Positions 1-8,130 of a stretch of 60,025 nucleotides of DNA are shown one piece after another. This stretch comes from Alphaproteobacteria bacterium (GTDB taxonomy: Bacteria > Pseudomonadota > Alphaproteobacteria > JAPYRI01), in assembly GCA_029941135.1 (NCBI GenBank), contig JAPYRI010000006.1, positions 1 through 60,025 of the forward strand. The letters run 5' to 3'. Below the pieces are notes generated by a model that was not told the DNA's origin, did not search any database, and saw only the letters and a program-made list of their open reading frames with translations. A program made the position numbers and the translations under genes. Each line of letters begins with the position of its first letter. Position 1 is the stretch's first letter.

Positions 1-268
1 TGCCTTCGAAGTAGTGGTACCAATCGTGACTTTCAGAGCCATCGGCCACCGCTTCCACTCCATCTGCATCCGGACATTCAAAAAATGCCATGCCGTCCCA
101 TTCACCAAACCCGCGGCATTTGTATATGCCGATGAGCTTCACGCCACGTCCGCCCAGGGTGCCTATATTTTCCCGAATGCCATCGAGGAATTTTTCTTTC
201 TCTTCGGCTGACAAGTCGTACCAATTGTCACGCGGTTTCCAATACTCAACCAACCCATACGTCGCCAT
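1..268 (-). CDS. small EthD/DUF3303-like protein, C-terminus cut by window edge
   Basis: The first 89 codons of a minus-strand gene are visible from an ATG at 268, with a GGAG ribosome binding site just upstream. The protein starts MATYGLVEYW and is rich in aromatic and acidic residues, with a central GVKLIGIYKC stretch. That pattern fits the small dimeric alpha-beta-barrel proteins of the DUF3303/DUF6616/EthD kind, but I do not recognise a specific family. It is the last visible gene of a minus-strand operon with two hydratase subunits and an acyl-CoA synthetase, 42 bases after the preceding stop. A role in the same acyl-CoA pathway is inference from position only. Confidence 0.6.
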   Translation of the reverse strand, partial: MATYGLVEYWKPRDNWYDLSAEEKEKFLDGIRENIGTLGGRGVKLIGIYKCRGFGEWDGMAFFECPDADGVEAVADGSESHDWYHYFEG

Positions 269-310
269 GTGTTGCTCCTATTCGATTTGCCGGCAGAGTC
301 GCGCCGGACG

Positions 311-727
311 TTAGCCGGTCGGCAAAGTAACTGTTGCCACGCCCGGGGCGATGATCTCATCTGCCTCGTTCTTAATGTAAATATCCAGCTCGATTTTTCC
401 AGTGTCCGCATCAACCGAAGTAATGGTGCCGCCCGCGCGCAACACTTCGCCAATGTAAGCAGCGGTTCGGTTCGAATACGAAATGCTCGCCAACGTGCCG
501 TCCTCCCCCAGCCATTCGACGACGGCTTGAGTGAGCCAGTCGCCCATCAATGGTCCGTCAATGACAATATCCGGATAGCCCTCGACTCCGGTCGCGTAGG
601 GTGTGTCGTAATGGATCCGATGGGCGTTCCAGAGTGCAGCATTGTACAAGAACAACTGCACGTGATTGGGTTTAAACTCCCGTTCGTGTAAGGCATCACC
701 GGCTTTAACAGTGCTCAATTTTGACAT
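311..727 (-). CDS. MaoC-like hot-dog dehydratase subunit
   Basis: A protein of about 138 residues that looks like a MaoC/R-hydratase hot-dog domain. It has an N-terminal beta strand ending FKPNHVQLFLYNAALWNAHR, then a YPDIVIDGPLMGDWL stretch like the hydratase active-site helix region, and a C-terminal half of short beta strands. Enzymes of this kind hydrate or dehydrate enoyl-CoA thioesters in the cytoplasm. The upstream gene encodes the FAS1-type N-terminal hydratase domain, so the two probably form one heteromeric hydratase. I chose the ATG at 727, preceded by AGGTGA. A GTG at 736 overlapping the upstream stop (GTGA) is the alternative. Confidence 0.75.
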   Translation of the reverse strand: MSKLSTVKAGDALHEREFKPNHVQLFLYNAALWNAHRIHYDTPYATGVEGYPDIVIDGPLMGDWLTQAVVEWLGEDGTLASISYSNRTAAYIGEVLRAGGTITSVDADTGKIELDIYIKNEADEIIAPGVATVTLPTG

Positions 728-732
728 CTGGC

Positions 733-1188
733 TCACCTCATTATCCGTGTAATTTTTTGGGTAATGACGGGCTCACCCGCCGCGGTTTCGATCTTCATGG
801 TGACCTCGCAAAAAATCAACGGTCCTTGGCGGCCCGACTTCTCGAACATGTTCGACAAGATACGGGTCGCGACCAGTTCGTCGCCCGGATATATTTTCCG
901 GTGATAATCGATCACCGAGCCACCGGCCATGGCGCGCTCAAGCGGAAACTTGGGCACCAGGGCATCAACCGGAATGCCGTCCGGCTTCAATTGATCCATC
1001 TCGACCACATCCCAAAAGAGCGCAATGTGGAACATCGGTGGCGCTTCGTCCCCCTCCAGATATTTTTTGAGGCGCTGGTCGGTCGAGATTGAATATTTCC
1101 GGATGTCCCGCCGGGTCACGAGCTCTTCTCGCGGTGACGAGGCATTACCGATGTGCGACAACAGCTCGGGCGTCAGTAGCGCAGTCAT
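733..1188 (-). CDS. MaoC N-terminal (FAS1-like) dehydratase domain protein
   Basis: A protein of 151 residues matching the MaoC_dehydrat_N/FAS1-like hot-dog pattern: an early RRDIRKYSIST segment, APPMFHIALFW in the middle, then AMAGGSVIDYHRKIYPGDEL and a final strand series. These half-hydratases pair with a separate MaoC subunit, here the next gene. An AGGAG site lies eight bases before the ATG. The start overlaps the stop of the acyl-CoA synthetase by ATGA, so translation is probably coupled. Expected role: cytoplasmic hydration of an enoyl-CoA made from the acid activated by that ligase. The exact substrate cannot be read from sequence. Confidence 0.78.
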   Translation of the reverse strand: MTALLTPELLSHIGNASSPREELVTRRDIRKYSISTDQRLKKYLEGDEAPPMFHIALFWDVVEMDQLKPDGIPVDALVPKFPLERAMAGGSVIDYHRKIYPGDELVATRILSNMFEKSGRQGPLIFCEVTMKIETAAGEPVITQKITRIMR

Positions 1189-2741
1189 ACTTGTTTCTCC
1201 TGTTGCTCCCAGTAGGGTGCTCTTAATTCGCGCTTCAATATTTTTCCGGTTGGGGCTTTGGGCAAACTTTCAACAAATTCAACCGAGCGGGGTTTTTGAT
1301 AGGACGCCAAATGCTGCTCGGCGGTATCAATGATTTCCTGCGCACTAGCCGTATATCCTGGCTTTAAAACAACGATGGCTTTAACGGCTTCACCCCATTC
1401 ATCGTCCGGGACGCCAATCACGACGGCCTCCAATACAGCTTCGTGTTTATGCAGAGCACTTTCGACTTGGATGGAATATATGTTCTCGCCGCCGGAAATG
1501 ATCATGTCTTTCGCCCGGTCGACAATAGTAACATAGCCGTCTGGGTCCCATGTGGCGACGTCACCAGTCCACATCCAGCCGTCCCGGATGGTTTCGGCGG
1601 TAAGCTCCGGTTTGCGCCAGTAGCCAAGCATGTTGGCGTCCGAACGCACAATGATTTCACCCGAGGTTTGGCTGTCCCGGGGGACCGGTACCCCGTTTTT
1701 GTCAACCACACTTACCGAAGTTACAAAACCCTCCCGGCCGCAAGACCCAAGCCGTTCAGGGTGAACGCCGTCAACGGCGTTCTGATGATCCTCTTGCCTG
1801 AGGAACGTCATGGTCATGCCTTCGGTCTGGCCATAGCCTTGTACCAATGTGCAGGGAAAGTTTTTCAGTGCGGCTTTGACAACCGTCGCCGGCATGGGCC
1901 CGCCGCCATACTGAATGTTCCGTAAGCTGCTTAAATCATAGGAGTCGAAGTTCTCCACCGCCATCATCCAATTGAGCATGGTGGTAACTCCCAAAAAAGA
2001 GGTGACCTGGTGTTCCTCAATAACCTCGAGCGCCAGTTTTGGGTCGAAGTTGATCATAACGATAGGGCAACCATGGGCCATGTAATTCATCGCTAAGCCC
2101 ACCGGAATGTGAAACATCTGCCCAGTGAGCATGTAGACGTCAGACGGCACAATGCGCTCGGCTACGGTTTGATTGAGCATGCCCATGGAGAAGCTCCTGT
2201 GGGAATGGAGCGCCCCCTTCGACTGACCCGTGGTGCCGCCGGTATAAAGAATGAGAAACGGATCATCATCCCCCACGTTATTGGACTGGGGTGGTTCTTC
2301 CGCCGATGCCGCCGCCAATAATGCCTCGTAAGAACCATCGGCGCTGTCGCCAAATTCAAGCCAATGGGCTGCATCGACTTTCTTTCGGAGCGCTTGCCGC
2401 TGTCCACCATATTCTGATGACGTGATCACCGCCACCGGTTCACCGTCCTCAATTATGCGCGCCATTTCAGATGCGCCAAGGCGCCAGTTGAGAGGTTGAA
2501 CGATCAATCCAACCTGTGCGCAGGCAAAATAAATCTCGAAATATTCGATGCTGTTTTTTGACAGAACGGCCACCCGATCGCCAAAACCTAAACCCAGACC
2601 TTGGCGCAAGCCATTGGCGAGCTGGCAGACGCGCGCGTCCAGTTCGCCAAAATTGATCCGGCGATTGTTGGGAATGTCAATAATCGCCGGTCGGGCTGGA
2701 TTAAGTGCCGCCCACTTTGCCGGAATTAGCCCAAGGTTCAC
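1185..2741 (-). CDS. acyl-CoA synthetase (AMP-forming, FadD-like)
   Basis: 518 residues, the usual length for a class I adenylate-forming acid:CoA ligase. The P-loop YTGGTTGQSKG lies near residue 165, the YGQTEG adenine-binding motif near 300, the TGD hinge-region aspartate near 390, ISGGENIYS near 412, and the catalytic lysine in PTGKILKREL near 500. It activates a carboxylic acid to its CoA thioester with ATP. Translation starts at GTG, sharing GTGA with the stop of the upstream TPR gene, and its own stop overlaps the next hydratase gene, so the four genes look co-translated. The chain length or aromatic nature of the substrate is unknown. Confidence 0.9.
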   Translation of the reverse strand: MNLGLIPAKWAALNPARPAIIDIPNNRRINFGELDARVCQLANGLRQGLGLGFGDRVAVLSKNSIEYFEIYFACAQVGLIVQPLNWRLGASEMARIIEDGEPVAVITSSEYGGQRQALRKKVDAAHWLEFGDSADGSYEALLAAASAEEPPQSNNVGDDDPFLILYTGGTTGQSKGALHSHRSFSMGMLNQTVAERIVPSDVYMLTGQMFHIPVGLAMNYMAHGCPIVMINFDPKLALEVIEEHQVTSFLGVTTMLNWMMAVENFDSYDLSSLRNIQYGGGPMPATVVKAALKNFPCTLVQGYGQTEGMTMTFLRQEDHQNAVDGVHPERLGSCGREGFVTSVSVVDKNGVPVPRDSQTSGEIIVRSDANMLGYWRKPELTAETIRDGWMWTGDVATWDPDGYVTIVDRAKDMIISGGENIYSIQVESALHKHEAVLEAVVIGVPDDEWGEAVKAIVVLKPGYTASAQEIIDTAEQHLASYQKPRSVEFVESLPKAPTGKILKRELRAPYWEQQEKQV

Positions 2742-3349
2742 TGATCGGTCCAGCGGTCTAGTTGATCTGGGGCAAAGTTTGCTTTCCAGAATTCAGGGTT
2801 CAGATTTCCAGGTCCCTGGGCATAGACCCGATCGTCAACTCGGGTATCGAGCGGTAGGCTAAATCGGTTTCGCAACAACAGTTGGCTCCTAGTCATTTCC
2901 GGTCCAATGAACGGATTGGATTTAAGAAATTCGTAAACGGGCAATAGGTTTGAGCCGGCACAGAGTGAAGAAAAATGTACATTACGCAAGTAAGCCTCGA
3001 TTATACTCGCGACAAACCAATCAGAGATTTGGCCCAACGGGTCGAGACAAATGGCTTGATCAAGTTGTCTCGCCGCCTCTTCTTTCTGATCCAATGACAG
3101 TAGTGCCGCGCCAAAGTTTGTGTGACAGGAGGCGCTATCGGGTGAGGCGTCAATGGCTTGCTGCAAATATCGTATGGCTTCCGTGTCGCGGCCGGTTTTG
3201 TACAACAACACGCCTAATGTGTGCAGGGTTTCCGAATGTTCCGGTTTCGTAAGGAGTATACCACGACATATTCGCTCGGCTTCGTCGAACCGCCCTGCTT
3301 TGAGGTGCGCGACACCTTGCTCCAGTACTTCATTAACCCGTGCTGACAA
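2738..3349 (-). CDS. TPR-repeat protein
   Basis: 203 residues beginning at a TTG with a strong AAGGAGGGG site six bases upstream. Residues about 5-105 contain three tetratricopeptide repeats, visible as AGRFDEAERICRGIL, TGRDTEAIRYLQQAI and LDQKEEAARQLDQAI at 34-residue spacing. The C-terminal half (from about 115) is a globular segment I do not recognise, with NPFIGPEMTRSQLLLRNRF. TPRs bind partner proteins. It is the first gene of the acyl-CoA synthetase/hydratase operon and overlaps the ligase start by GTGA. Related sequences are often the N-terminal part of larger TPR sulfotransferase or glycosyltransferase proteins, so it might be a truncated member. I see no frameshift to prove that. Confidence 0.7.
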   Translation of the reverse strand: MSARVNEVLEQGVAHLKAGRFDEAERICRGILLTKPEHSETLHTLGVLLYKTGRDTEAIRYLQQAIDASPDSASCHTNFGAALLSLDQKEEAARQLDQAICLDPLGQISDWFVASIIEAYLRNVHFSSLCAGSNLLPVYEFLKSNPFIGPEMTRSQLLLRNRFSLPLDTRVDDRVYAQGPGNLNPEFWKANFAPDQLDRWTDQ

Positions 3350-3607
3350 TGCAGACCCCTCCTTGGGCGAGTAGAAGCTCTTTTAGTCGATACCGCCAGG
3401 ATCGTTGAATAATTATGCCCGCTGCCGAGAACCCCCGTTCATCAGCCACTCTTAACGGCATTCAATGTTACAACCGCAATCCGCCGGTGACGAATTCTTT
3501 GCACTTACCGCGCCTGCCTGATATCCATAATATTATTGTGATGTAATGATATTGCGACTTAATATTAAATCCACGTAATTACCCACACTCCAAACGAGCC
3601 TTACTCC

Positions 3608-4735
3608 ATGAAATTCTGGTTTTCTTTCTGTACGGCCGGTTGGCTGGCGACCCTGGTTTTGCTAATTAGTTCAAGCGGCACCCAAGCCACCGAGCGGCTC
3701 TATTTTGTCGCAGCAGATGAAAACCCGTGGGATTACGCACCCCTCGGCCGCGATCACATGATGGGGGCGCCTTTTCGCGAAGATCAGAATGTTTTCGTCA
3801 AAACAACACCCAGCGCGGTTGGTAAAACTTATCTGAAAGCGCGATTTCGCGAATACACAGACGCAACATTTGCCGAATTAAAACCGATTGCGCCCGAATG
3901 GGAACATTTGGGCGTCCTCGGACCGCTCATCCGTGCTGAAGTCGGCGACACCATCAAAATTGTGTTTCTCAACAATGGAAGCCGTGCCTACAGCATCCAC
4001 CCCCACGGTGTCTTCTACGAAAAAAATGCTGAGGGAGCGGTTTATAACGATGGCACCACGGGCACTGATAAAAATGACGACCATGTGAAACCCGGCGCCA
4101 CCCATACCTATCACTGGCGAGTTCCCGAACGCGCCGGGCCGGGTCCAGCCGACCCGAGCTCGATTGCGTGGACCTACCATTCGCATGTGGATGCGGTGAA
4201 AGATTCCAACAGCGGCCTCGTGGGCGCGATATTGATTACTACTAAAGGTCAAGCGCGGCCAGACGGCAGCCCTAAGGATGTGGACCGGGAGTTTATCACT
4301 CTGTTTAACGTGTTCGACGAAAACCAGAGCTGGCTACTCGACGCCAGCATCGCCAAATTCGCTGATCCGGATAAAGTCGATCTTGAGGACGAAAATTTCG
4401 TTGAGAGCAACCTAATGCACGCCATTAATGGGTTTGTATTCGGCAATTTGCCGGGGCTCGACATGAAGCTGGGGGACCGTGTGCGCTGGTACGCGTTTGC
4501 GCTCGGCACCGAGGTTGACCTCCACACCGCCCACTGGCACGGAAATACGGGATTGGCGACCGGGCGGCGACTGGACGTCGTCGGGCTACTGCCGGCAATG
4601 GCCGAAGTGGTCGATATGCAACCGGACATCGCGGGTACTTGGATGTACCACTGCCATGTGAATGATCATATAACCGCCGGCATGACAGCCCTTTACCGGG
4701 TGCACCCTAGCGAACCACAGCTTGGTGATAACTAA
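3608..4735 (+). CDS. ceruloplasmin-like two-domain multicopper oxidase, exported
   Basis: 375 residues with a Sec signal peptide (hydrophobic core about residues 9-22, likely cleavage after SSSGTQA). All four HxH copper motifs are present: HPHG near 129, YHSH near 192, HWHG near 308 and YHCH near 346. The last has a complete type-1 site (Cys, His at +5, Met at +10), while the first domain carries Ser instead of the type-1 Cys. Two cupredoxin domains with one type-1 copper imply a trimer with trinuclear clusters at the interfaces. The surrounding text (WDYAPLG, REYTDATF, LGPLIRAEVGD, NGFVFGNLPGLDM) closely follows ceruloplasmin/hephaestin domains 1-2. Likely a periplasmic oxidase of Fe(II), Cu(I) or phenols. 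It is monocistronic and followed by a hairpin. Confidence 0.88.
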   Translation: MKFWFSFCTAGWLATLVLLISSSGTQATERLYFVAADENPWDYAPLGRDHMMGAPFREDQNVFVKTTPSAVGKTYLKARFREYTDATFAELKPIAPEWEHLGVLGPLIRAEVGDTIKIVFLNNGSRAYSIHPHGVFYEKNAEGAVYNDGTTGTDKNDDHVKPGATHTYHWRVPERAGPGPADPSSIAWTYHSHVDAVKDSNSGLVGAILITTKGQARPDGSPKDVDREFITLFNVFDENQSWLLDASIAKFADPDKVDLEDENFVESNLMHAINGFVFGNLPGLDMKLGDRVRWYAFALGTEVDLHTAHWHGNTGLATGRRLDVVGLLPAMAEVVDMQPDIAGTWMYHCHVNDHITAGMTALYRVHPSEPQLGDN

Positions 4736-4763
4736 AGCGCCGCGCGCCCAAAAGGTATGAAAA

Positions 4764-4790
4764 ATCTGCCGCCCGGCAGATAATTTCTTA
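4764..4790 (+). terminator. hairpin after the multicopper oxidase gene
   Basis: A perfect seven-base-pair stem ATCTGCC/GGCAGAT with a GCCC loop lies 29 bases after the oxidase stop, followed by AATTTCTTA. The minus strand has a run of T on the other side, so it may act in both directions. The T-tract on the plus side is poor. Confidence 0.5.
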
Positions 4791-4913
4791 TATTCCAACA
4801 TGTTATGATGCCTTCATCATTGGCACATTGATTGCGGAATAATACGCATAATGCCCGCGCCGTGAAGTTGCAGGTGGTTGTGTCTGATGCCTTTGGATGA
4901 AGAGGTACGCATT

Positions 4914-5630
4914 ATGAGTGTTGAAAACCTGCAAAACCCCGGTTTCGTCGATCCTATCCGCAATCCCCGTGTCAGCCGCTTTGTGAGCCTGTTGCAACGG
5001 TTGTACCGGCGATCCGTGCGAACCATCGATCTAGACCGCTGGCGTGCCGTCGAAGAAGTATTGTTGTATGCAGCCGAAGCCGAGCGGCGGCTGGCAGAAA
5101 TGGACCGCCAAGTAAAATACTTGGAAACGCTTTCTGAACTGCATTCCCTAACCGGAGTTGCCAATCGGCGGGGTCTCGAGAAATTTCTCGATCGCACTTT
5201 GGCCGATGCCCGGCGTCACAAAGAGACAGGCGTCGTCATTTTCGTCGATTTGGACGACTTCAAAAGCATAAATGACGTCCATGGGCACGACACTAGGGAT
5301 CGTATGCTGGTTGGTGTGGCCGACGTGTTCAGCCGCAACACCCGGGCGGCGGATTTTGTCGCCTGCCTAGACGGCGATGAATACGTGATTGTCATGCCCC
5401 GAACCAACTCAATTGACGCTGAGTCTCTGGCCTACAAGCTTCAAGACATTCTGGAAAACACCTTATTTCCCATGGGTGATAAGAACTTGAAAATTCGTGC
5501 GAGCTTTGGCGCCGTTGCCTATGACCATACATCCAAGCGGAGCGATTTGATGTGTGCGGCAGATCAGGCGATGTATGTGCAGAAACGCAACCGTGCAACC
5601 GTCGTTAATTTGTTCCGTAAAGCGCGCTAA
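4914..5630 (+). CDS. GGDEF-domain protein with altered signature (DGDEY)
   Basis: About 238 residues from the ATG at 4914, preceded by GAAGAGG. An earlier ATG at 4878 lacks such a site. Residues 1-85 are helical with no membrane segment. A GGDEF domain follows: FVDLDDFKSINDVHGHD is the metal- and substrate-binding half, but the signature loop reads LDGDEYV, with Asp in place of the first Gly. An RxxD inhibitory-site motif (RAAD) sits five residues before it. It may be a weak cyclase or a c-di-GMP/GTP sensor. It is cytoplasmic, monocistronic, and not obviously linked to its neighbours. Confidence 0.85.
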   Translation: MSVENLQNPGFVDPIRNPRVSRFVSLLQRLYRRSVRTIDLDRWRAVEEVLLYAAEAERRLAEMDRQVKYLETLSELHSLTGVANRRGLEKFLDRTLADARRHKETGVVIFVDLDDFKSINDVHGHDTRDRMLVGVADVFSRNTRAADFVACLDGDEYVIVMPRTNSIDAESLAYKLQDILENTLFPMGDKNLKIRASFGAVAYDHTSKRSDLMCAADQAMYVQKRNRATVVNLFRKAR

Positions 5631-5708
5631 CCAGTTATAGGGGCGTGGCTGCCTGATCAAAGTTTGTGATATGTTGCGGCAGCAGAAGGCAATGCGAACG
5701 GAGGCACC

Positions 5709-6176
5709 ATGAGCAGACTAGTTGACGCACGTCTTGAGAAATTAGAGATCAAACTGCCCATACCTGCGGCACCAGTTGCCAATTATGTGCCGTTTGTCGT
5801 GACCGGCAATCTGGTTTTCGTGTCTGGCCAAGGTGCGGTCGGACCAAATGGCTTGGTGTATTTGGGCCGGGTCGGCGATGGGATCAGTTTGGAAGATGGG
5901 CAGAAATCTGCCCGCATGTGTGCGCTCAACCTGATCGCGCAAGTGAAGGTCGCGTGCGGTGGCGACTTGGATCGGGTGGTCCGCTGCGTGCGACTGGGCG
6001 GCTTCGTCAATTGCACGGACGAATTTACCGATCAACCCAAAGTGATTAACGGCGCATCCGACCTGATGGTTGACGTATTTGGCGATGCCGGCCGCCACGC
6101 CCGCACGGCAGTGGGGGTAAACGTTCTGCCCCTCGGTCTGTCGGTCGAAGTGGACGGGGTGTTTGAAATTAGCTGA
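5709..6176 (+). CDS. RidA/YjgF-YER057c-like protein
   Basis: 155 residues that follow the RidA-family pattern: NYVPFVVTGNLVFVSGQG near the N-terminus, GRVG, a long helix with ARMCALNLIAQVKVACGGDLDRVVR, and a C-terminal HARTAVGVNVLPLGLSVEVD stretch. RidA proteins are trimeric and hydrolyse reactive enamine/imine intermediates. The Arg of the HARTAVG segment aligns with the position usually holding the carboxylate-binding Arg. Longer members like this (about 150 residues) often have unassigned substrates. A GGAGG-type site precedes the ATG. The glycerophosphodiesterase gene follows after nine bases, so they may be co-transcribed. Confidence 0.87.
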   Translation: MSRLVDARLEKLEIKLPIPAAPVANYVPFVVTGNLVFVSGQGAVGPNGLVYLGRVGDGISLEDGQKSARMCALNLIAQVKVACGGDLDRVVRCVRLGGFVNCTDEFTDQPKVINGASDLMVDVFGDAGRHARTAVGVNVLPLGLSVEVDGVFEIS

Positions 6177-6185
6177 CGGGTTCCA

Positions 6186-6914
6186 ATGGACCGGACACCC
6201 CAGATGGAATGGCTGTCTACCAGCCTATACGCCCATCGCGGATTGCATGATTTGGCGAAGGGCGTACCGGAAAATTCACGTGCGGCTTTCGACGCTGCAG
6301 CGGAAGCCGGGTATGGCATCGAATTGGACACACGCCTCAGCGCCGACGGTGAACCCGTGGTTTTTCATGACCGCACTTTGGACGCGCTGACCGACAACAC
6401 CGGACCGGTTGCCGCGCTGACCGCCGAGGAACTTGGGCGCTGCCATTTACTGGAAACGGCCGAAACCATTCCCCGACTGCAAGACGCTCTGCAAGTGGTC
6501 GCGGGCCGGGCTCCCGTGCTGATCGAGATCAAGAGCCACATTCAATCCATTGGCCTCCTTGAGCAGGCGGTGCGCGATGTCATCGACGCTTATGATGGTC
6601 CTTGCGCCATATTGTCATTTAATCCCTATTCTGTGCGGTGGTTTTGCAAATTCGCCGCCCATATTCCCCGCGGGCGCACCATCATTGGCTTGATTAGCAC
6701 CAGCGGCGGGATGCCTATTTGGCGGCGGCTGCTGCTTCGGTCGAGCGCGGCGATGGTTCGCTGTGACCCCCACTTTTATGCCTATGACTTGCCGGCTTTA
6801 CGCCGGGGGCCCAATAGAGTCCCGGTCATCGCCTGGACCGTGCGTAGTAGCCACGAGCAGGGTATTGCCCAAAGACGAGCGAATAGTTTCATCTTTGAGA
6901 ATATGAAACCCTAG
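6186..6914 (+). CDS. ugpQ: glycerophosphodiester phosphodiesterase
   Basis: 242 residues with the GDPD hallmarks: YAHRGLHD near residue 14 (catalytic HR), PENSRAAF, the metal-binding ELD near residue 48, VVFHDRTLDALT near 60, and the later LIEIKSH strand. It hydrolyses deacylated phospholipids (glycerophosphodiesters) to sn-glycerol 3-phosphate and an alcohol. No signal peptide is visible, so it should be cytoplasmic like UgpQ. The N-terminal GDPD motifs are intact. The gene lies directly after the RidA gene and 32 bases before the DUF482 gene, suggesting a three-gene transcript. Confidence 0.88.
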   Translation: MDRTPQMEWLSTSLYAHRGLHDLAKGVPENSRAAFDAAAEAGYGIELDTRLSADGEPVVFHDRTLDALTDNTGPVAALTAEELGRCHLLETAETIPRLQDALQVVAGRAPVLIEIKSHIQSIGLLEQAVRDVIDAYDGPCAILSFNPYSVRWFCKFAAHIPRGRTIIGLISTSGGMPIWRRLLLRSSAAMVRCDPHFYAYDLPALRRGPNRVPVIAWTVRSSHEQGIAQRRANSFIFENMKP

Positions 6915-6946
6915 CCGTCAGGCGCCCAGGGATTTAGAATTGTCCC

Positions 6947-8110
6947 ATGGGCGACGCCGAACAAATTGTGATCAAAGTTTTAGATGGGATCGGACATATT
7001 CCGGCGGCGGAATGGGATGCCTGCGCCGGTGACGAAAATCCATTTGTGCGGCACGCCTTTTTGCACGCGCTGGAAGTGAGCGGCTGCGCCTCGACGGAAA
7101 GCGGTTGGGCGCCGTGCCATGTCATTCTTGAAAACCCGGCCGGCGAGGTGATTGGCGCCGCGCCCTTGTACCTCAAAAATCATTCCTACGGTGAATACGT
7201 GTTCGATCACGGGTGGGCAGCGGCGTTTGAACGCGCAGGCGGCAACTATTACCCGAAACTGCAGATGTCAGTGCCTTTCACGCCGGCAACCGGGCGGAGA
7301 TTTTTGGTGCGCCCTGGCGAAGACACTCAGCGCGTAGAAACAGCTTTGCTGTCGGGGTGTCTTCAGCTCGCCAAGCAGTTCAATGCGTCATCCCTCCACA
7401 TCACGTTTATGACCGAAGACGAGTGGCGGCATATGGGCGACGCGGGTTTGTTGCAGAGAACCGACCAGCAATTTCACTGGGAGAACAGAAATTACGCGTG
7501 TTTTGACAATTTTCTCGCCCACTTGTCATCGCGCAAACGAAAGGCCATAAGAAAAGAACGCGAGGGCGCACGCGCCCACGATATCGACATTGAGATTGTC
7601 ACCGGCAGCGACCTGACGTCCGAACATTGGGACGCCTTCTTCCACTTTTACATAGACACCAGCAACCGCAAGTGGGGACAAGCGTATCTCAATCGTGAGT
7701 TTTTTGGCTTGCTGGGCGAAAGCATGGCCGATCAGGTCGCACTGATCATGTGCAAACGGGACGGCCGCTATATCGCTGGCGCACTTAATATGATTGGGCG
7801 CGACACCTTATTTGGACGAAACTGGGGATGCATTGAGGACCACCGGTTCCTGCATTTCGAGGTTTGCTATTATCAGGCCATAGAATTCGCCATTGCCCGC
7901 GGTCTCCAGCGGGTTGAAGCGGGGGCCCAGGGAGCGCACAAATTGTCTCGCGGCTACATGCCAACCGCCACGTATAGTGCCCATTGGGTCGCGAACCTAG
8001 GGTTACGGGACGCAATCAACCGCTATTTGACAGAAGAGCGGCGAATGGTGGATCAGGACATTGACGCGCTTGCCCGGCATACCCCTTTTAAGCGCGGGCC
8101 GGAAGGTTAG
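6947..8110 (+). CDS. FemAB-like GNAT-fold protein (DUF482)
   Basis: 387 residues of the DUF482/FemAB-like family that is widespread in alphaproteobacteria. The opening WDACAGDENPFVRHAFLHALE is followed by the first GNAT-like half, then FDNFLAHLSSRKRKAIRKERE (near 195-215), YIDTSNRKWG, and VEAGAQGAHKLSRGY near the end, which are the conserved blocks of this family. FemAB relatives transfer aminoacyl groups to peptidoglycan precursors, but the substrate of DUF482 proteins is not established. It is probably cytoplasmic. It is convergent with clpA, with 20 bases between the stops. Confidence 0.85.
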   Translation: MGDAEQIVIKVLDGIGHIPAAEWDACAGDENPFVRHAFLHALEVSGCASTESGWAPCHVILENPAGEVIGAAPLYLKNHSYGEYVFDHGWAAAFERAGGNYYPKLQMSVPFTPATGRRFLVRPGEDTQRVETALLSGCLQLAKQFNASSLHITFMTEDEWRHMGDAGLLQRTDQQFHWENRNYACFDNFLAHLSSRKRKAIRKEREGARAHDIDIEIVTGSDLTSEHWDAFFHFYIDTSNRKWGQAYLNREFFGLLGESMADQVALIMCKRDGRYIAGALNMIGRDTLFGRNWGCIEDHRFLHFEVCYYQAIEFAIARGLQRVEAGAQGAHKLSRGYMPTATYSAHWVANLGLRDAINRYLTEERRMVDQDIDALARHTPFKRGPEG

Positions 8111-8130
8111 AGGCCGGCTAGGTCCCGACT

